This document shows, one piece after another, positions 26,493 through 34,743 of a stretch of 64,000 nucleotides of DNA. The first letter of the stretch is position 1. Each line of letters starts with the position of its first letter. The notes beneath the pieces are model-generated. The model worked only from the letters and a program-made list of their open reading frames with translations. It made no database searches and was not told where the DNA came from. Location of the stretch: contig NZ_CP077800.1 of assembly GCF_019112525.1 (NCBI RefSeq), forward strand, positions 1,860,001 through 1,924,000, in the 5' to 3' direction. The stretch is from Modestobacter sp. L9-4 (GTDB lineage: Bacteria; Actinomycetota; Actinomycetes; Mycobacteriales; Geodermatophilaceae). Position numbers and translations under genes: made by a program.

Positions 26493-26966
26493 TCACACCA
26501 GGGCAGGCCGCCACCGGATGACGAGGACGAGCAACCACAGGTAGGCCGCCACGGCCGAGCCGGCCAGGACCCACCCGAGCCAGCGCATCCAGTCGAGGTC
26601 CTCGGGCAGCAACCGGTTGACGAAGCCGACCAGGACGGCCGCACACCACCCGAGGACCGGAGCTGCAGCCCAGCTCCGCAAGCGCGGCACGCCGGGATCC
26701 GCGGCGACCAGCCCGTCCGACCAGACCCGCCGGAGGAAGGACGAGCCGGCGACCCCACAGGCACCGCCCACGAGGACCAGCACCACGCCGACTGCCTGGG
26801 CGGAGCCCCCTGTGAGTGCGACCAGTGTCAGCCCGGCTCCCACAGCGATCACCCCGGCCAGGGAGGAGCCCAGCCCGGTCCGCCGCCAGGCGAGCAGGGT
26901 CGCCACAGTCACCGGTTCCCGGGCCGCCTCGGCGCGCCCCCGGTGCAGACGTCCTGCTCCTGTCAC
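26493..26966 (-). CDS. DUF202-like membrane protein
   Basis: About 157 residues from GTG 26966 (26999 is an alternative). After a basic N-terminus the motif VTVATLLAWRRTGLGSSLAGVIAVGAG matches the DUF202/YidH family start, and four hydrophobic helices follow in two pairs separated by an Arg-rich loop (SFLRRVWSDG). Function in this family is not established; it is an inner-membrane protein. It seems to stand alone, with its 3' end facing the fructose operon terminators. Confidence 0.7.
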   Translation of the reverse strand: MTGAGRLHRGRAEAAREPVTVATLLAWRRTGLGSSLAGVIAVGAGLTLVALTGGSAQAVGVVLVLVGGACGVAGSSFLRRVWSDGLVAADPGVPRLRSWAAAPVLGWCAAVLVGFVNRLLPEDLDWMRWLGWVLAGSAVAAYLWLLVLVIRWRPALV

Positions 26967-27040
26967 GGTCGACCCGCTCCCCTGTGCGCCCCCCGACACG
27001 ACCGGGTCATCCAAGCACCCCGGGACGGCGGAGGGGCAGC

Positions 27041-28252
27041 TCAGCGGGGTGCGCGGAGGGCGGCGGCGAGGCTGCCGCGCACCGGCAGGCCGGGCAGCAG
27101 CAGCATCTGCGTCAGGTGGTACGCGTCGGGCTGGCCGACCCAGGTGCCGGTGCTGGGGGCGCCCTCGGGCGTCAGCTCGTGGTGCCAGCTGCCGGTCGCC
27201 GGGTCCAGGAACAGCCGGTCGCCCAGCTCCTCCCACGTGCGCTGCAGCGTGGCGGCGCGCGGGTCACCGGTCACCGCGTAGCGCACGGCCGCGGCGGCCA
27301 CGGCCTCGCAGACCACCCAGTGCATCCGGGCGCCGACCACCGGGGCGTCGTCCCAGTCCAGCGTGTACGGGAAGCCCGGGTGCCCGTCGGCGGCCCAGCC
27401 CCGCTCCGCGGCGGCGACGAACAGCCGGTCGGCGTCGGCGGACAGCCACCCCGGCGCGTGCTCACCGAGGGCGGCCGCGAGGTGCAGGCACAGCCGCGAC
27501 CACTCGAACTGGTGCCCGACGGTGATGCCGTAGGGCCGGAACGGGTCGGCGGGGCGGTCCCGGTTGAACTCCGGCAGCGGCTCCCAGGAGTGCGTGTAGT
27601 GCTCCGGCAGCCGCCAGTCGCGCTCGCGGGTCCAGCCGTGCACCACCCGCTCGACCGCCCGGAGGGTGTGGGTGCGCAGCCGGGCCGCCGTCCCGGGGTC
27701 GGTGGTGGCGAGTGCGTCGGCCGCGGCCAGCATCGCCTCCACGCCGTGCATGTTGGCGTTGGCGCCGCGGTAGTCCTCGCCGGTGGCCCAGGTGCGGTCG
27801 AAGGACTCCCGGGCCAGGCCCTCCTCGTCGTCCCAGAACCGGCCCTCCCACACCCCGAGCGCCTCCTCGAGCAGCTCCCGCCCGCCCGGGGTGCCGGCGG
27901 CGGTGGCGCTCGCCCCGGCCAGGACGACGAAGGCGTGCACGTAGGCGGCCTTGGTGTCGTCGCCCCGCTCCTCGTCCCCGCGGCCCGCGTCGTCCGCGCT
28001 GGACCGCCAGCCGCCGTGCTCGGCGTCGTGCAGCGGCCCGGTGCGCAGCGCGGCGACCCCGTGCGCAGCGAGCTCGTCCGCGCCGGGGTGGCCCAGCAGC
28101 GACCCGAGCGCGAAGACGTGGGTCATCCGGGCGCTGATCCAGGTCTCGACCGGCCGGTCGAGCAGCTCGCCGGCGTCGTCCAGCCACCCGAAGCCGCCGG
28201 ACACCCGCGACCGGGCGGCGAAGGCGAGCAGGGACGGCAGCTGGGTGCGCAT
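27041..28252 (-). CDS. AGE-family sugar 2-epimerase/isomerase
   Basis: A 403-residue (alpha/alpha)6-barrel protein starting MRTQLPSLLAFAARSRVSGGFGWLDD. Family marks are ETWISARMTHVFALGSL near residue 36, RTWATGEDYRGANANMHGVEAMLAA near 165, and PYGITVGHQFEWSRLCLHLA near 245, whose His is catalytic in this family. It belongs to the N-acylglucosamine 2-epimerase superfamily, which includes mannose isomerase and sulfoquinovose isomerase; the free-sugar substrate cannot be told from sequence. It begins two bases after the E2 gene and is the last member of the 2-oxoacid dehydrogenase operon, an unexpected partner. Confidence 0.88.
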   Translation of the reverse strand: MRTQLPSLLAFAARSRVSGGFGWLDDAGELLDRPVETWISARMTHVFALGSLLGHPGADELAAHGVAALRTGPLHDAEHGGWRSSADDAGRGDEERGDDTKAAYVHAFVVLAGASATAAGTPGGRELLEEALGVWEGRFWDDEEGLARESFDRTWATGEDYRGANANMHGVEAMLAAADALATTDPGTAARLRTHTLRAVERVVHGWTRERDWRLPEHYTHSWEPLPEFNRDRPADPFRPYGITVGHQFEWSRLCLHLAAALGEHAPGWLSADADRLFVAAAERGWAADGHPGFPYTLDWDDAPVVGARMHWVVCEAVAAAAVRYAVTGDPRAATLQRTWEELGDRLFLDPATGSWHHELTPEGAPSTGTWVGQPDAYHLTQMLLLPGLPVRGSLAAALRAPR

Positions 28253-28254
28253 GG

Positions 28255-29661
28255 TCAGAACGTAAGAGCAGTGCCCGGGTCGTGCAGCAGCGCGCCGAGG
28301 TCGGCGAGGAACTTCGAGCCGAGCTCGCCGTCGATGATCCGGTGGTCGAAGGACATCGCCAGCGTGGTCACCTGCCGCGGCACGACCTTGCCCTTGTGCA
28401 CCCACGGCGTCTCGCGGATCGCCCCGAAGGCCACGATCGCCGACTCGCCGGGGTTGAGCAGCGGCGTGCCGGTGTCGACGCCGAACACGCCGACGTTGGT
28501 GATCGTGATGGTGCCGTCGCTCATCTCGGCGGGTGAGGTGCGCCCGGCGCGCGCGGTGGCGGTCAGGTCGGCCAGCGCCCCGGCCAGCTGGGGCAGGGAG
28601 AGCGAGCCGGCGTCCTTGATGTTGGGCACGACCAGCCCGCGCGGGGTGGCCGCGGCGATGCCCAGGTTGACCCGGCTCTTCACCACGATCTCCTGGGCCG
28701 CCTCGTCCCAGGAGCTGTTCACCATCGGGTGCCGCTTCACCGCCAGCAGCAGCGCCCGGGCCACGAACACCAGCGGGCTGACCTTCACCCCGGCCAGCTC
28801 GGGGCGGGCCAGGAGCCGCTGCCGCAGCTTCATGGTGCGGGTGACGTCGACGGTGTGGAAGACGGTGACGTGCGGCGCGGTGAACGCGCTGGCCACCATC
28901 GCCGCGGCGGTGTGCTTGCGCACGCCCCTGACCGGGATCCGCGTCTCGTCCAGCGTCACCTCGGTGCGCACGGTGGCCGTGCCGGTCGGGTGGTCGGCGG
29001 CCCCCCGCACGGCGTCGACGTCGGCACGGGTGATGACGCCGCCCGCGCCGGTGCCGCTGACCGTGGCCAGGTCGACCCCGACGTCCTTGGCGTACTTGCG
29101 CACCGGCGGCTTGGCCAGCGGGCGCAGCGGACCGGAGCCGGGCACCGGCGAGGTCGGCGCGGCAGCCTGGGTGTCGGCGACGGTGGCGTGTGCCTCCGCG
29201 GCCCGCCCGGCCTCCAGGCCGCCGAGGCGGACCGGCTTGACCGTCGCGTCCGGCGCGCTGGGCAGCAGCGACGGGCGCCCGGCGCCGGAGCCGTAGTCGG
29301 CCTCGGGCAGCACCTGCGGCGCCGCCGCCCGGCGGGGACGGCGGGTCGCCTCGGTGGTGCGCGGCCCGTAGCCGACCAGGACGGCGGTGCGCTCGGGCGC
29401 CGGCGCCGGTGCGTCCCCACCGAGGTCGATGGTGATGATCGGCGCGCCCACGTCGACCGTCGTCCCGGCCTCGAAGAGCAGCTCGGTGACGGTGCCGGCG
29501 AAGGGGCTGGGCAGCTCGACGGCGGCCTTGGCCGTCTCGACCTCGCACAGCGGCTGGTTCACCGTGACGGTGTCGCCCACCGCGACCAGCCAGGTGAGGA
29601 TCTCGCCCTCGGTGAGGCCCTCGCCGACGTCGGGGAGCTTGAACTGGCGCAGGTCGGGCAT
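28255..29661 (-). CDS. bkdC: 2-oxoacid dehydrogenase E2 (branched-chain type)
   Basis: A 468-residue dihydrolipoyl acyltransferase. The N-terminal lipoyl domain has EVETAKAAVELPSPF with the lipoylated Lys near residue 45. The linker is Pro/Ala-rich, the E1/E3-binding domain starts at RPLAKPPVRKYAKDVGVDLATVSGTGAGGVI near residue 175, and the catalytic domain ends in MSFDHRIIDGELGSKFLADL with the active His/Asp near 440. The ETAKA lipoyl motif favours the branched-chain complex over pyruvate dehydrogenase. It transfers the acyl group from E1 to CoA. Its start overlaps the E1beta stop. No E3 gene is in the window, so E3 must come from elsewhere. Confidence 0.93.
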   Translation of the reverse strand: MPDLRQFKLPDVGEGLTEGEILTWLVAVGDTVTVNQPLCEVETAKAAVELPSPFAGTVTELLFEAGTTVDVGAPIITIDLGGDAPAPAPERTAVLVGYGPRTTEATRRPRRAAAPQVLPEADYGSGAGRPSLLPSAPDATVKPVRLGGLEAGRAAEAHATVADTQAAAPTSPVPGSGPLRPLAKPPVRKYAKDVGVDLATVSGTGAGGVITRADVDAVRGAADHPTGTATVRTEVTLDETRIPVRGVRKHTAAAMVASAFTAPHVTVFHTVDVTRTMKLRQRLLARPELAGVKVSPLVFVARALLLAVKRHPMVNSSWDEAAQEIVVKSRVNLGIAAATPRGLVVPNIKDAGSLSLPQLAGALADLTATARAGRTSPAEMSDGTITITNVGVFGVDTGTPLLNPGESAIVAFGAIRETPWVHKGKVVPRQVTTLAMSFDHRIIDGELGSKFLADLGALLHDPGTALTF

Positions 29662-30638
29662 CAGAACCCCAGCGATCGGTCGACGGCGTCGAGCACGCGG
29701 TCGAGGTCGGGGAGGTACTCCTCCTCCAGCTTGGCCGGCGGGTACGGGGTGTCGTAGCCACCCACGCGCAGCACCGGCGCCTCCAGGGAGTGGAAGCAGG
29801 TCTCGGTCACCCGGGCGGCGATCTCCGCGCCCAGGCCCAGGGTCACCGGCGCCTCGTGGACGACGACGCAGCGGCCGGTGCGCCGCACGGAGGCGAACAC
29901 CGGCTCGAGGTCCAGCGGCGACAGCGTGCGCAGGTCGATGACCTCCAGCGAGTGGCCGTCGGCCGCGGCGGCCTCGGCGGCCTGCAGCGCCGTCTTCACC
30001 ATCGGGCCGTAGGCCAGCACGGTGACGTCGTCCCCGCCGCGGACGACGCGGGAGCCGAACAGCGGGTCGGGCGTGGCGTCGGGGTCGACGGCGCCCTTCT
30101 CCCAGTACCGGCGCTTGGGCTCGAGGAAGACGACCGGGTCCGGGGAGGCGACGGCCTGCTGGATGCCCCAGTAGGCGTCGGCCGGGGTGCTGACGGCGAC
30201 CACCTTCAGGCCCGCGGTGTGCGCGAAGTACGCCTCGGGGCTCTCGCTGTGGTGCTCGACCGCACCGATGCCGCCGCCGAAGGGGATCCGGATGACGATC
30301 GGCATCGGCAGCCGGCCGCGGGAGCGGGCGTGCAGCTTGGCCACCTGGGTGACGATCTGGTTGTAGGCGGGGAAGACGAACCCGTCGAACTGGATCTCGC
30401 AGACCGGCCGGTAGCCGCGCATGGCCAGGCCGACGGCGGTGCCGAGGATGCCGGCCTCGCCCAGCGGGGTGTCGACCACGCGCTGCTCGCCGAAGTCCTT
30501 CTGCAGGCCGTCGGTGACCCGGAAGACCCCGCCGAGGCGGCCGATGTCCTCGCCCATGAGCACGACCTTGGGGTCGTCCTCCAGGGCCCGGCGCAGGCCC
30601 AGGTTCAGCGCCTTGCCGATGGTGAGCGTCTCGCTCAT
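29661..30638 (-). CDS. bkdB: 2-oxoacid dehydrogenase E1 beta subunit
   Basis: 325 residues of the transketolase-like E1beta fold. ALNLGLRRALEDDPKVVLMGEDIGRLGGVFRVTDGL near residue 10 carries the catalytic Glu of the thiamine site. VRIPFGGGIGAVEHHSESPEAYFAHTAGLKVV near residue 115 and VVHEAPVTLGLGAEIAARV near 255 are also typical. With E1alpha it decarboxylates branched-chain 2-oxoacids from Val, Leu and Ile breakdown, or makes starters for branched fatty acids. It lies 1 bp after E1alpha and overlaps E2 by one base. Confidence 0.94.
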   Translation of the reverse strand: MSETLTIGKALNLGLRRALEDDPKVVLMGEDIGRLGGVFRVTDGLQKDFGEQRVVDTPLGEAGILGTAVGLAMRGYRPVCEIQFDGFVFPAYNQIVTQVAKLHARSRGRLPMPIVIRIPFGGGIGAVEHHSESPEAYFAHTAGLKVVAVSTPADAYWGIQQAVASPDPVVFLEPKRRYWEKGAVDPDATPDPLFGSRVVRGGDDVTVLAYGPMVKTALQAAEAAAADGHSLEVIDLRTLSPLDLEPVFASVRRTGRCVVVHEAPVTLGLGAEIAARVTETCFHSLEAPVLRVGGYDTPYPPAKLEEEYLPDLDRVLDAVDRSLGF

Positions 30639-30639
30639 G

Positions 30640-31782
30640 TCAGGCCTCCTCGAACGAGGCGCGGTACGCCACGAACTCGGCGCGCTGCTGCGCCAGCTCG
30701 GGCGTCGTCTCGGCGTAGACGTGGTCGAAGATCTCCGTGCCGGCGGGCTCGGGCAGCTCCCGCGTGCCGGTGCGGATCCGCACGGCGAGCTCGTCGCCCT
30801 CGGCGTCCACGGCGTCGAAGAAGGCGGCGTCGGCCAGCCCGCTGCGCGACAGGTGCGCCTTGACCCGCGCGATCGGGTCGCGCAGCGCCCACTCCTCCAG
30901 CTCGCTGGCCAGCCGGTAGCGGGTCGGGTCGTCCGACGTCGTGTGCGCGCCCATCCGGTAGGTGTAGGCCTCGATGAACGTGGGTCCGGAGCCCTCGCGG
31001 GCGGCGGCGAGCGCGGCCCGGGTCACGGCCAGGACGGCGAGGACGTCGTTGCCGTCGACCCGCACGCCGGGGAAGCCGAACCCCGAGGCGCGCTGGTACA
31101 GCGGCACGCGGGACTGCCGCTCGATCGGCGCGCTGATCGCGTACTGGTTGTTCTGGCAGAAGAAGACGACGGGGGCGGCGAAGGTGGCCGCCCAGATCAT
31201 CGCCTCGTTGACCTCGCCCTGGCTGGTCGCGCCGTCGCCGAGGAAGGCCAGCGTCGCGGCGTCCGCGCCGTCGCGCTGCATGCCCATCGCGTAGCCGGTG
31301 GCGTGCAGGGTCTGCGCGCCGATGACCACCGTGTAGAGGTTGAAGCCGGTGGCCACGGGGTCCCAGCCGCCCTGGTCGACGCCGCGGAACATGCTGATCA
31401 CGTGCAGCGGGTCGACCCCGCGGGTCCAGGCGACGCCGTGCTCGCGGTAGGTCGGGAAGGCCATGTCCGCGGGCATGAGCGCCCGGCCGGCGCCGACCTG
31501 TGCGGCCTCCTGGCCCAGCAGCGAGGCCCACAGCCCCAGCTCGCCCTGCCGCTGCAGCGCGGTCGCCTCGGCGTCCCAGCGGCGCACCAGCACCAAATCG
31601 CGGTAGAGGGCGCGGAGCTCCTCGGCGGTGACGTCCAGCGCGTAGTCGGGGTGCTCGACGCGCTCGCCCTCCGGCGTGAGCAGCTGGACGAGGTCGGGCT
31701 GGTCCGGGAGGTGGGGGACTCCGGCCCCCGGCACCGGGTCGACCATCTCGGTCGTCTCCGACAGCACGTCCACTTCGGGCAT
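30640..31782 (-). CDS. bkdA: 2-oxoacid dehydrogenase E1 alpha subunit
   Basis: About 380 residues from ATG 31782; a GTG at 31812 would add 10 residues and is almost as likely. The thiamine diphosphate motif is LAFLGDGATSQGEVNEAMIWAATFAAPVVFFCQNN near residue 190. RYREHGV and the phosphorylation-loop region YRMGAHTTSDDPTRYR near 280 resemble branched-chain E1alpha. It starts the bkdA-bkdB-bkdC-epimerase operon, with an Lrp-type regulator divergent 200 bp away. Confidence 0.92.
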   Translation of the reverse strand: MPEVDVLSETTEMVDPVPGAGVPHLPDQPDLVQLLTPEGERVEHPDYALDVTAEELRALYRDLVLVRRWDAEATALQRQGELGLWASLLGQEAAQVGAGRALMPADMAFPTYREHGVAWTRGVDPLHVISMFRGVDQGGWDPVATGFNLYTVVIGAQTLHATGYAMGMQRDGADAATLAFLGDGATSQGEVNEAMIWAATFAAPVVFFCQNNQYAISAPIERQSRVPLYQRASGFGFPGVRVDGNDVLAVLAVTRAALAAAREGSGPTFIEAYTYRMGAHTTSDDPTRYRLASELEEWALRDPIARVKAHLSRSGLADAAFFDAVDAEGDELAVRIRTGTRELPEPAGTEIFDHVYAETTPELAQQRAEFVAYRASFEEA

Positions 31783-31913
31783 CTCCTCGCCGTCTCGCGC
31801 TCCACCGGGCACCGGGGTGCCCGTCTCTGGGAGCCCGTACCGCGCTGGATGTGGCGCCGCTCACCATGGTGGCACGCCGGTCCATCTGTCAGGAGATCAT
31901 CTACCGGTCGTTC

Positions 31914-31942
31914 TGCGCAACCACCTCCCCCTGTGGTGCGCA
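31914..31942. promoter_or_regulatory. Imperfect dyad in the bkdA/regulator intergenic region
   Basis: TGCGCAACCAC (31914-31924) and GTGGTGCGCA (31933-31942) form a dyad with one extra A in the left arm. It lies between the divergent operon and the Lrp-type gene, in an otherwise gene-free stretch of about 200 bp (31783-31985) that is less GC-rich than its neighbours. It is a reasonable operator for the regulator, but no matching second site was found. Confidence 0.45.
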
Positions 31943-31985
31943 CGATGTCGTTACTAGGACGTCCTCGCATGTCAGACTGACCACC

Positions 31986-32474
31986 GTGACCGCCCGACTG
32001 GACGCCACCGACGCCCGCCTGGTCCTCGCCCTCGCCGAGGACCCCCGGTCCACCGTGCTCGCCCTGGCCCAGCGGCTGGGCCTGGCCCGCAACACGGTGC
32101 AGGCCCGGCTGGCCCGGCTGGAGTCCGCCGGCGTGCTGGACCCCTTCGACCGGCGGGTCCGGCCCGAGGCCCTCGGCTACCGGCTCAGCGCCTACGTCAC
32201 CGTGCAGGTCACCCAGCGCGGCCTGGACGACGTCGCGGCGTCCCTGGCCGCCATCCCGGAGGTGCTCGAGGTGGTGGGGCTGTCGGGGGTGGCCGACCTG
32301 CTCGTGCAGGTGGTGGCCCTCGACGCCGACGACCTGTGGCGGATCACCGAGCAGGTGCTGGCCGTCCCCGGCGTGCAGCGCACCGACACCAACCTGGCGC
32401 TGCGGCGGTTCGTCGACCACCGGATGACCCCGCTGCTCGAACGCGCCGCGGGCAACGGCCGCACCGAGGACTGA
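31986..32474 (+). CDS. Lrp/AsnC family regulator
   Basis: 162 residues from GTG 31986. A helix-turn-helix covers DATDARLVLALAEDPRSTVLALAQRLGLARNTVQARLARLESAGVL (residues 5-50) and is followed by a RAM-type domain with the effector loop VVGLSGVADLLVQVVALDADDLW near residue 95. It is divergent from the branched-chain dehydrogenase operon, the standard arrangement for a BkdR-type regulator that senses Leu, Ile or Val. That role is inferred from position. The C-terminal part lacks obvious extra domains. Confidence 0.9.
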   Translation: MTARLDATDARLVLALAEDPRSTVLALAQRLGLARNTVQARLARLESAGVLDPFDRRVRPEALGYRLSAYVTVQVTQRGLDDVAASLAAIPEVLEVVGLSGVADLLVQVVALDADDLWRITEQVLAVPGVQRTDTNLALRRFVDHRMTPLLERAAGNGRTED

Positions 32475-32480
32475 GCGCGC

Positions 32481-32732
32481 TCAGCGCGGCCGGCGGACCC
32501 GCACCGGGCCGCGGGCGGTGGCCACGTCGACCACCTCGCCGCGCTGGGTGACCTCGGCCCGACCCTCGGCGACCAGCCGCCCTGCCGCGGCCCGCGCGGC
32601 CGGCATCAGCGCCCGCCAGCCCTCCGGGTCGACCGCCCGCGCGGCCTCCGACGGGCAGATCGTCGCCTCGGGACGGCGCTGGTCGAGCAGCTCGTCGATG
32701 GTGCGCTCCAGCGCGCGGTCGACGTCGTCCAT
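32481..32732 (-). CDS. DUF3253 protein
   Basis: 83 residues. It is a compact winged-helix-like protein with the DUF3253 pattern: AIDELL-type helix at residues 8-20, EATICPSEAARAVDPEGWRALMPAARAAAGRLVAEGRAEVTQRGEVVD across the middle, and a GPVRVRR end. The family is found in many bacteria and its function is unknown; the fold resembles small DNA-binding proteins. It is convergent with, and 6 bp from, the Lrp-type gene. Confidence 0.8.
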   Translation of the reverse strand: MDDVDRALERTIDELLDQRRPEATICPSEAARAVDPEGWRALMPAARAAAGRLVAEGRAEVTQRGEVVDVATARGPVRVRRPR

Positions 32733-32811
32733 GCCGCCAGCGTCCTCCCTCCGCGGTCGCCGTGCACGAGGTGCTGGCGCCCGGCCACCCCGGAGGAGGA
32801 GGCTGCGCCGC

Positions 32812-33492
32812 GTGCGCCGCCTGCTGGTCCTCCTGCTCGGTGGGCTGCTGGTGCTCACCGGGTGGGTCCTGGCCCCGGCGGCGTCCGCCTGCAGCTGTGC
32901 ACCGGCCACCACCGCCGAGCAGCTGGCGCGCGCCGACGTCGTCTTCACCGGCACGCTCGTCTCCCGGGAGCTGTTGCGGCCCGACCCGGTGACCAGCCGC
33001 AGCGACGACCCGGTGGTGCACGTGTTCGCGGTGGACACCGTCCTCAAGGGCGCGGCCGGTGCGCGACAGACGGTGGTCTCGGCGGCGTCGTCGGCGTCCT
33101 GCGGGCTGGGGCTGTCCGGGGACGGACCGTTCCTGGTCCTCGCCACCGCACCGTCGGACGACCCGACGGGGCAGCTGACCGCGGGCCTGTGCAGCGGCAC
33201 CGGCCCCGTGCCCCCCGGGCTGGCCGCGCAGGTGCAAGTCCTCGCGGCCGGGGCCGGGACGACGGGCGGGGCCGGGACGACGGTCGGCCCCGGCACGCCG
33301 GGCGGTCCCGGGGTGGCCGACGTACCTGTCGACCCGTTCATGGGGACCTACGTGGACCCTCCGACGAGCACCTTCCTGCTCCTGCTCGGCGGTCTCCTCG
33401 GGCTGACGGTCCTGGTCGGGGGGCTGGCCGCCTGGGAGGGCCGTCGTGCCGACCGCCGGGAGCTGCGGGTCGTCGTCCTCACCCGCGACTGA
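32812..33492 (+). CDS. Secreted/anchored TIMP-like (NTR) domain protein
   Basis: 226 residues from GTG 32812, with GGAGGAGGAGG upstream. A signal peptide (RRLLVLLLGGLLVLTGWVLAPAASA) is followed by the conserved start ACSCAPATTAEQLARADVVFTGTL, the pattern of bacterial tissue-inhibitor-of-metalloprotease-like domains whose mature N-terminal Cys is disulfide-bonded. A Gly/Thr/Pro-rich linker with GAGTT repeats precedes a C-terminal membrane helix (FLLLLGGLLGLTVLVGGL) and a basic tail. It should be exported and membrane-anchored. The target is unknown. Confidence 0.8.
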   Translation: MRRLLVLLLGGLLVLTGWVLAPAASACSCAPATTAEQLARADVVFTGTLVSRELLRPDPVTSRSDDPVVHVFAVDTVLKGAAGARQTVVSAASSASCGLGLSGDGPFLVLATAPSDDPTGQLTAGLCSGTGPVPPGLAAQVQVLAAGAGTTGGAGTTVGPGTPGGPGVADVPVDPFMGTYVDPPTSTFLLLLGGLLGLTVLVGGLAAWEGRRADRRELRVVVLTRD

Positions 33493-33535
33493 CCTCACCG
33501 TTTGCCCGGCGCAGCGGGCCGGGTAGCCCGCGGGC

Positions 33536-34054
33536 ATGGCGACGCAGACCTCGATCGGGACGTTCGGCAAGGGCAGGCGCGGGATCAGCACCCTCGGCTG
33601 GGTGGTGCGCGGTGCCGCCGCCGGCGCCGCCGGGACGACGGCGCTCAACGCCGTCACCTACCTGGACATGACCATCCGGGGCCGGGGCACCAGCGACACC
33701 CCCGAGCAGACCGTCGAGGCGCTCGCCGACAAGGTCCACGTGCAGATCCCCGGGGACGAGGAGAAGCGGTCCAACCGGGTGCAGGGGCTGGGGCCGCTGA
33801 CCGGGCTGGCCGCCGGGATCGGCGCCGGGGTGCTCGCCGGGCTGCTGCGTGCCGCCGGCTTCCGCCCCGCACTGCTGGTGGGCATCGCCCAGAGCACCGT
33901 CACGGTGCTCATCGGGTCCAACGGGCCGATGACCGCCCTCGGCATCACCGACCCGCGCACCTGGTCGGCCACCGACTGGATCAGCGACGTCGTCCCGCAC
34001 GCCGCCTACGGCGCCGTCACCCACGCCACCCTCGCCGCCTTCGACCGCGACTAG
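33536..34054 (+). CDS. Membrane protein of unknown function
   Basis: 172 residues. A basic N-terminus leads to a hydrophobic segment GWVVRGAAAGAAGTTALNAVTYLDM near residue 20, a charged soluble stretch (TVEALADKVHVQIPGDEEKRSNRVQGLGPL), then two further hydrophobic segments with Ala/Gly packing motifs (TGLAAGIGAGVLAGLL; PALLVGIAQSTVTVLIGSNGPM). No family is assigned. A strong inverted repeat begins 10 bases after its stop. Confidence 0.7.
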   Translation: MATQTSIGTFGKGRRGISTLGWVVRGAAAGAAGTTALNAVTYLDMTIRGRGTSDTPEQTVEALADKVHVQIPGDEEKRSNRVQGLGPLTGLAAGIGAGVLAGLLRAAGFRPALLVGIAQSTVTVLIGSNGPMTALGITDPRTWSATDWISDVVPHAAYGAVTHATLAAFDRD

Positions 34055-34063
34055 GCGCTACAC

Positions 34064-34101
34064 GGAGTCCCAGCGCAGCGTCCCCCGAGCGCTGGGACTC
34101 C
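34064..34101. repeat. Palindromic element, copy 1 (GGAGTCCCAGCGC core)
   Basis: A perfect 13-bp inverted repeat, GGAGTCCCAGCGC at 34064-34076 and its complement at 34089-34101, with a 12-nt loop. It starts 10 bases after the stop of the membrane protein gene and could terminate it. The same arm sequence recurs at 45401-45448, so it is a repeated element and not only a local hairpin. Confidence 0.8.
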
Positions 34102-34122
34102 ATGAGGCGACAGACTGGCGGC

Positions 34123-34743
34123 GTGGACGAGATCACCACCGAGGCCGAGCTCCGCGCGGTCATCGGTGAGCCGCTGCCCCGGGTGGCCACCAAGGACCGC
34201 CCTGCCCTCGACGAGATCGACCGGCAGTGGCTGGCCCGCTCGCCGTTCTGCCTGGTCGCGACGTCGGCGGCCGACGGCAGCTGCGACGTCTCCCCCAAGG
34301 GCGACCCGCCCGGCTTCACCGTCGTGCTCGACGACCGGACGATCGCGCTGCCCGAGCGGGCCGGCAACCGCCGCGCCGACGGGTTCCGCAACATCCTGTC
34401 CAACCCGCACGTCGGGCTGATCTACCTGCTGCCCGGCCGGGACGACACGTTCCGCGTGCAGGGCCGGGCCCGGCTGGTGCGCGACGCCGACCTGCTCGAC
34501 CGCATGGTGGTGCGCGGCAGCCGGCCGCTGCTGGCGATGGTCGTGGAGATCGAGACGGTCTTCTACCACTGCGCCAAGGCCTTCATGCGGTCGCACCTGT
34601 GGGACCCAGCGACCTGGGACGCCGGTGACGTGCCCACCCGGCCGCAGATCGCCCAGCGGCAGGAGCGCCCGGACGCGTCGCTGGAGGAGCTGGAGCGCTA
34701 CTACGGCGAGGGGTACCGGGCCGGCCTCTACCCCGCCGGCTGA
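34123..34743 (+). CDS. Pyridoxamine 5'-phosphate oxidase family FMN protein
   Basis: 206 residues from GTG 34123 (an ATG at 34102 would sit on the palindrome edge). A split-barrel flavin-binding protein of the MSMEG_1061-like branch: AIDRQWLARSPFCLVATSAADGSCDVSPKGDPPGFTVV near residue 35, RADGFRNILSNPHVGLIYLLPG near 85 and MRSHLWDPATWD near 160. These proteins bind FMN or F420 and reduce or oxidise small molecules; the true substrate is unknown. It overlaps the convergent racemase gene by 16 bases. Confidence 0.85.
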   Translation: MDEITTEAELRAVIGEPLPRVATKDRPALDEIDRQWLARSPFCLVATSAADGSCDVSPKGDPPGFTVVLDDRTIALPERAGNRRADGFRNILSNPHVGLIYLLPGRDDTFRVQGRARLVRDADLLDRMVVRGSRPLLAMVVEIETVFYHCAKAFMRSHLWDPATWDAGDVPTRPQIAQRQERPDASLEELERYYGEGYRAGLYPAG

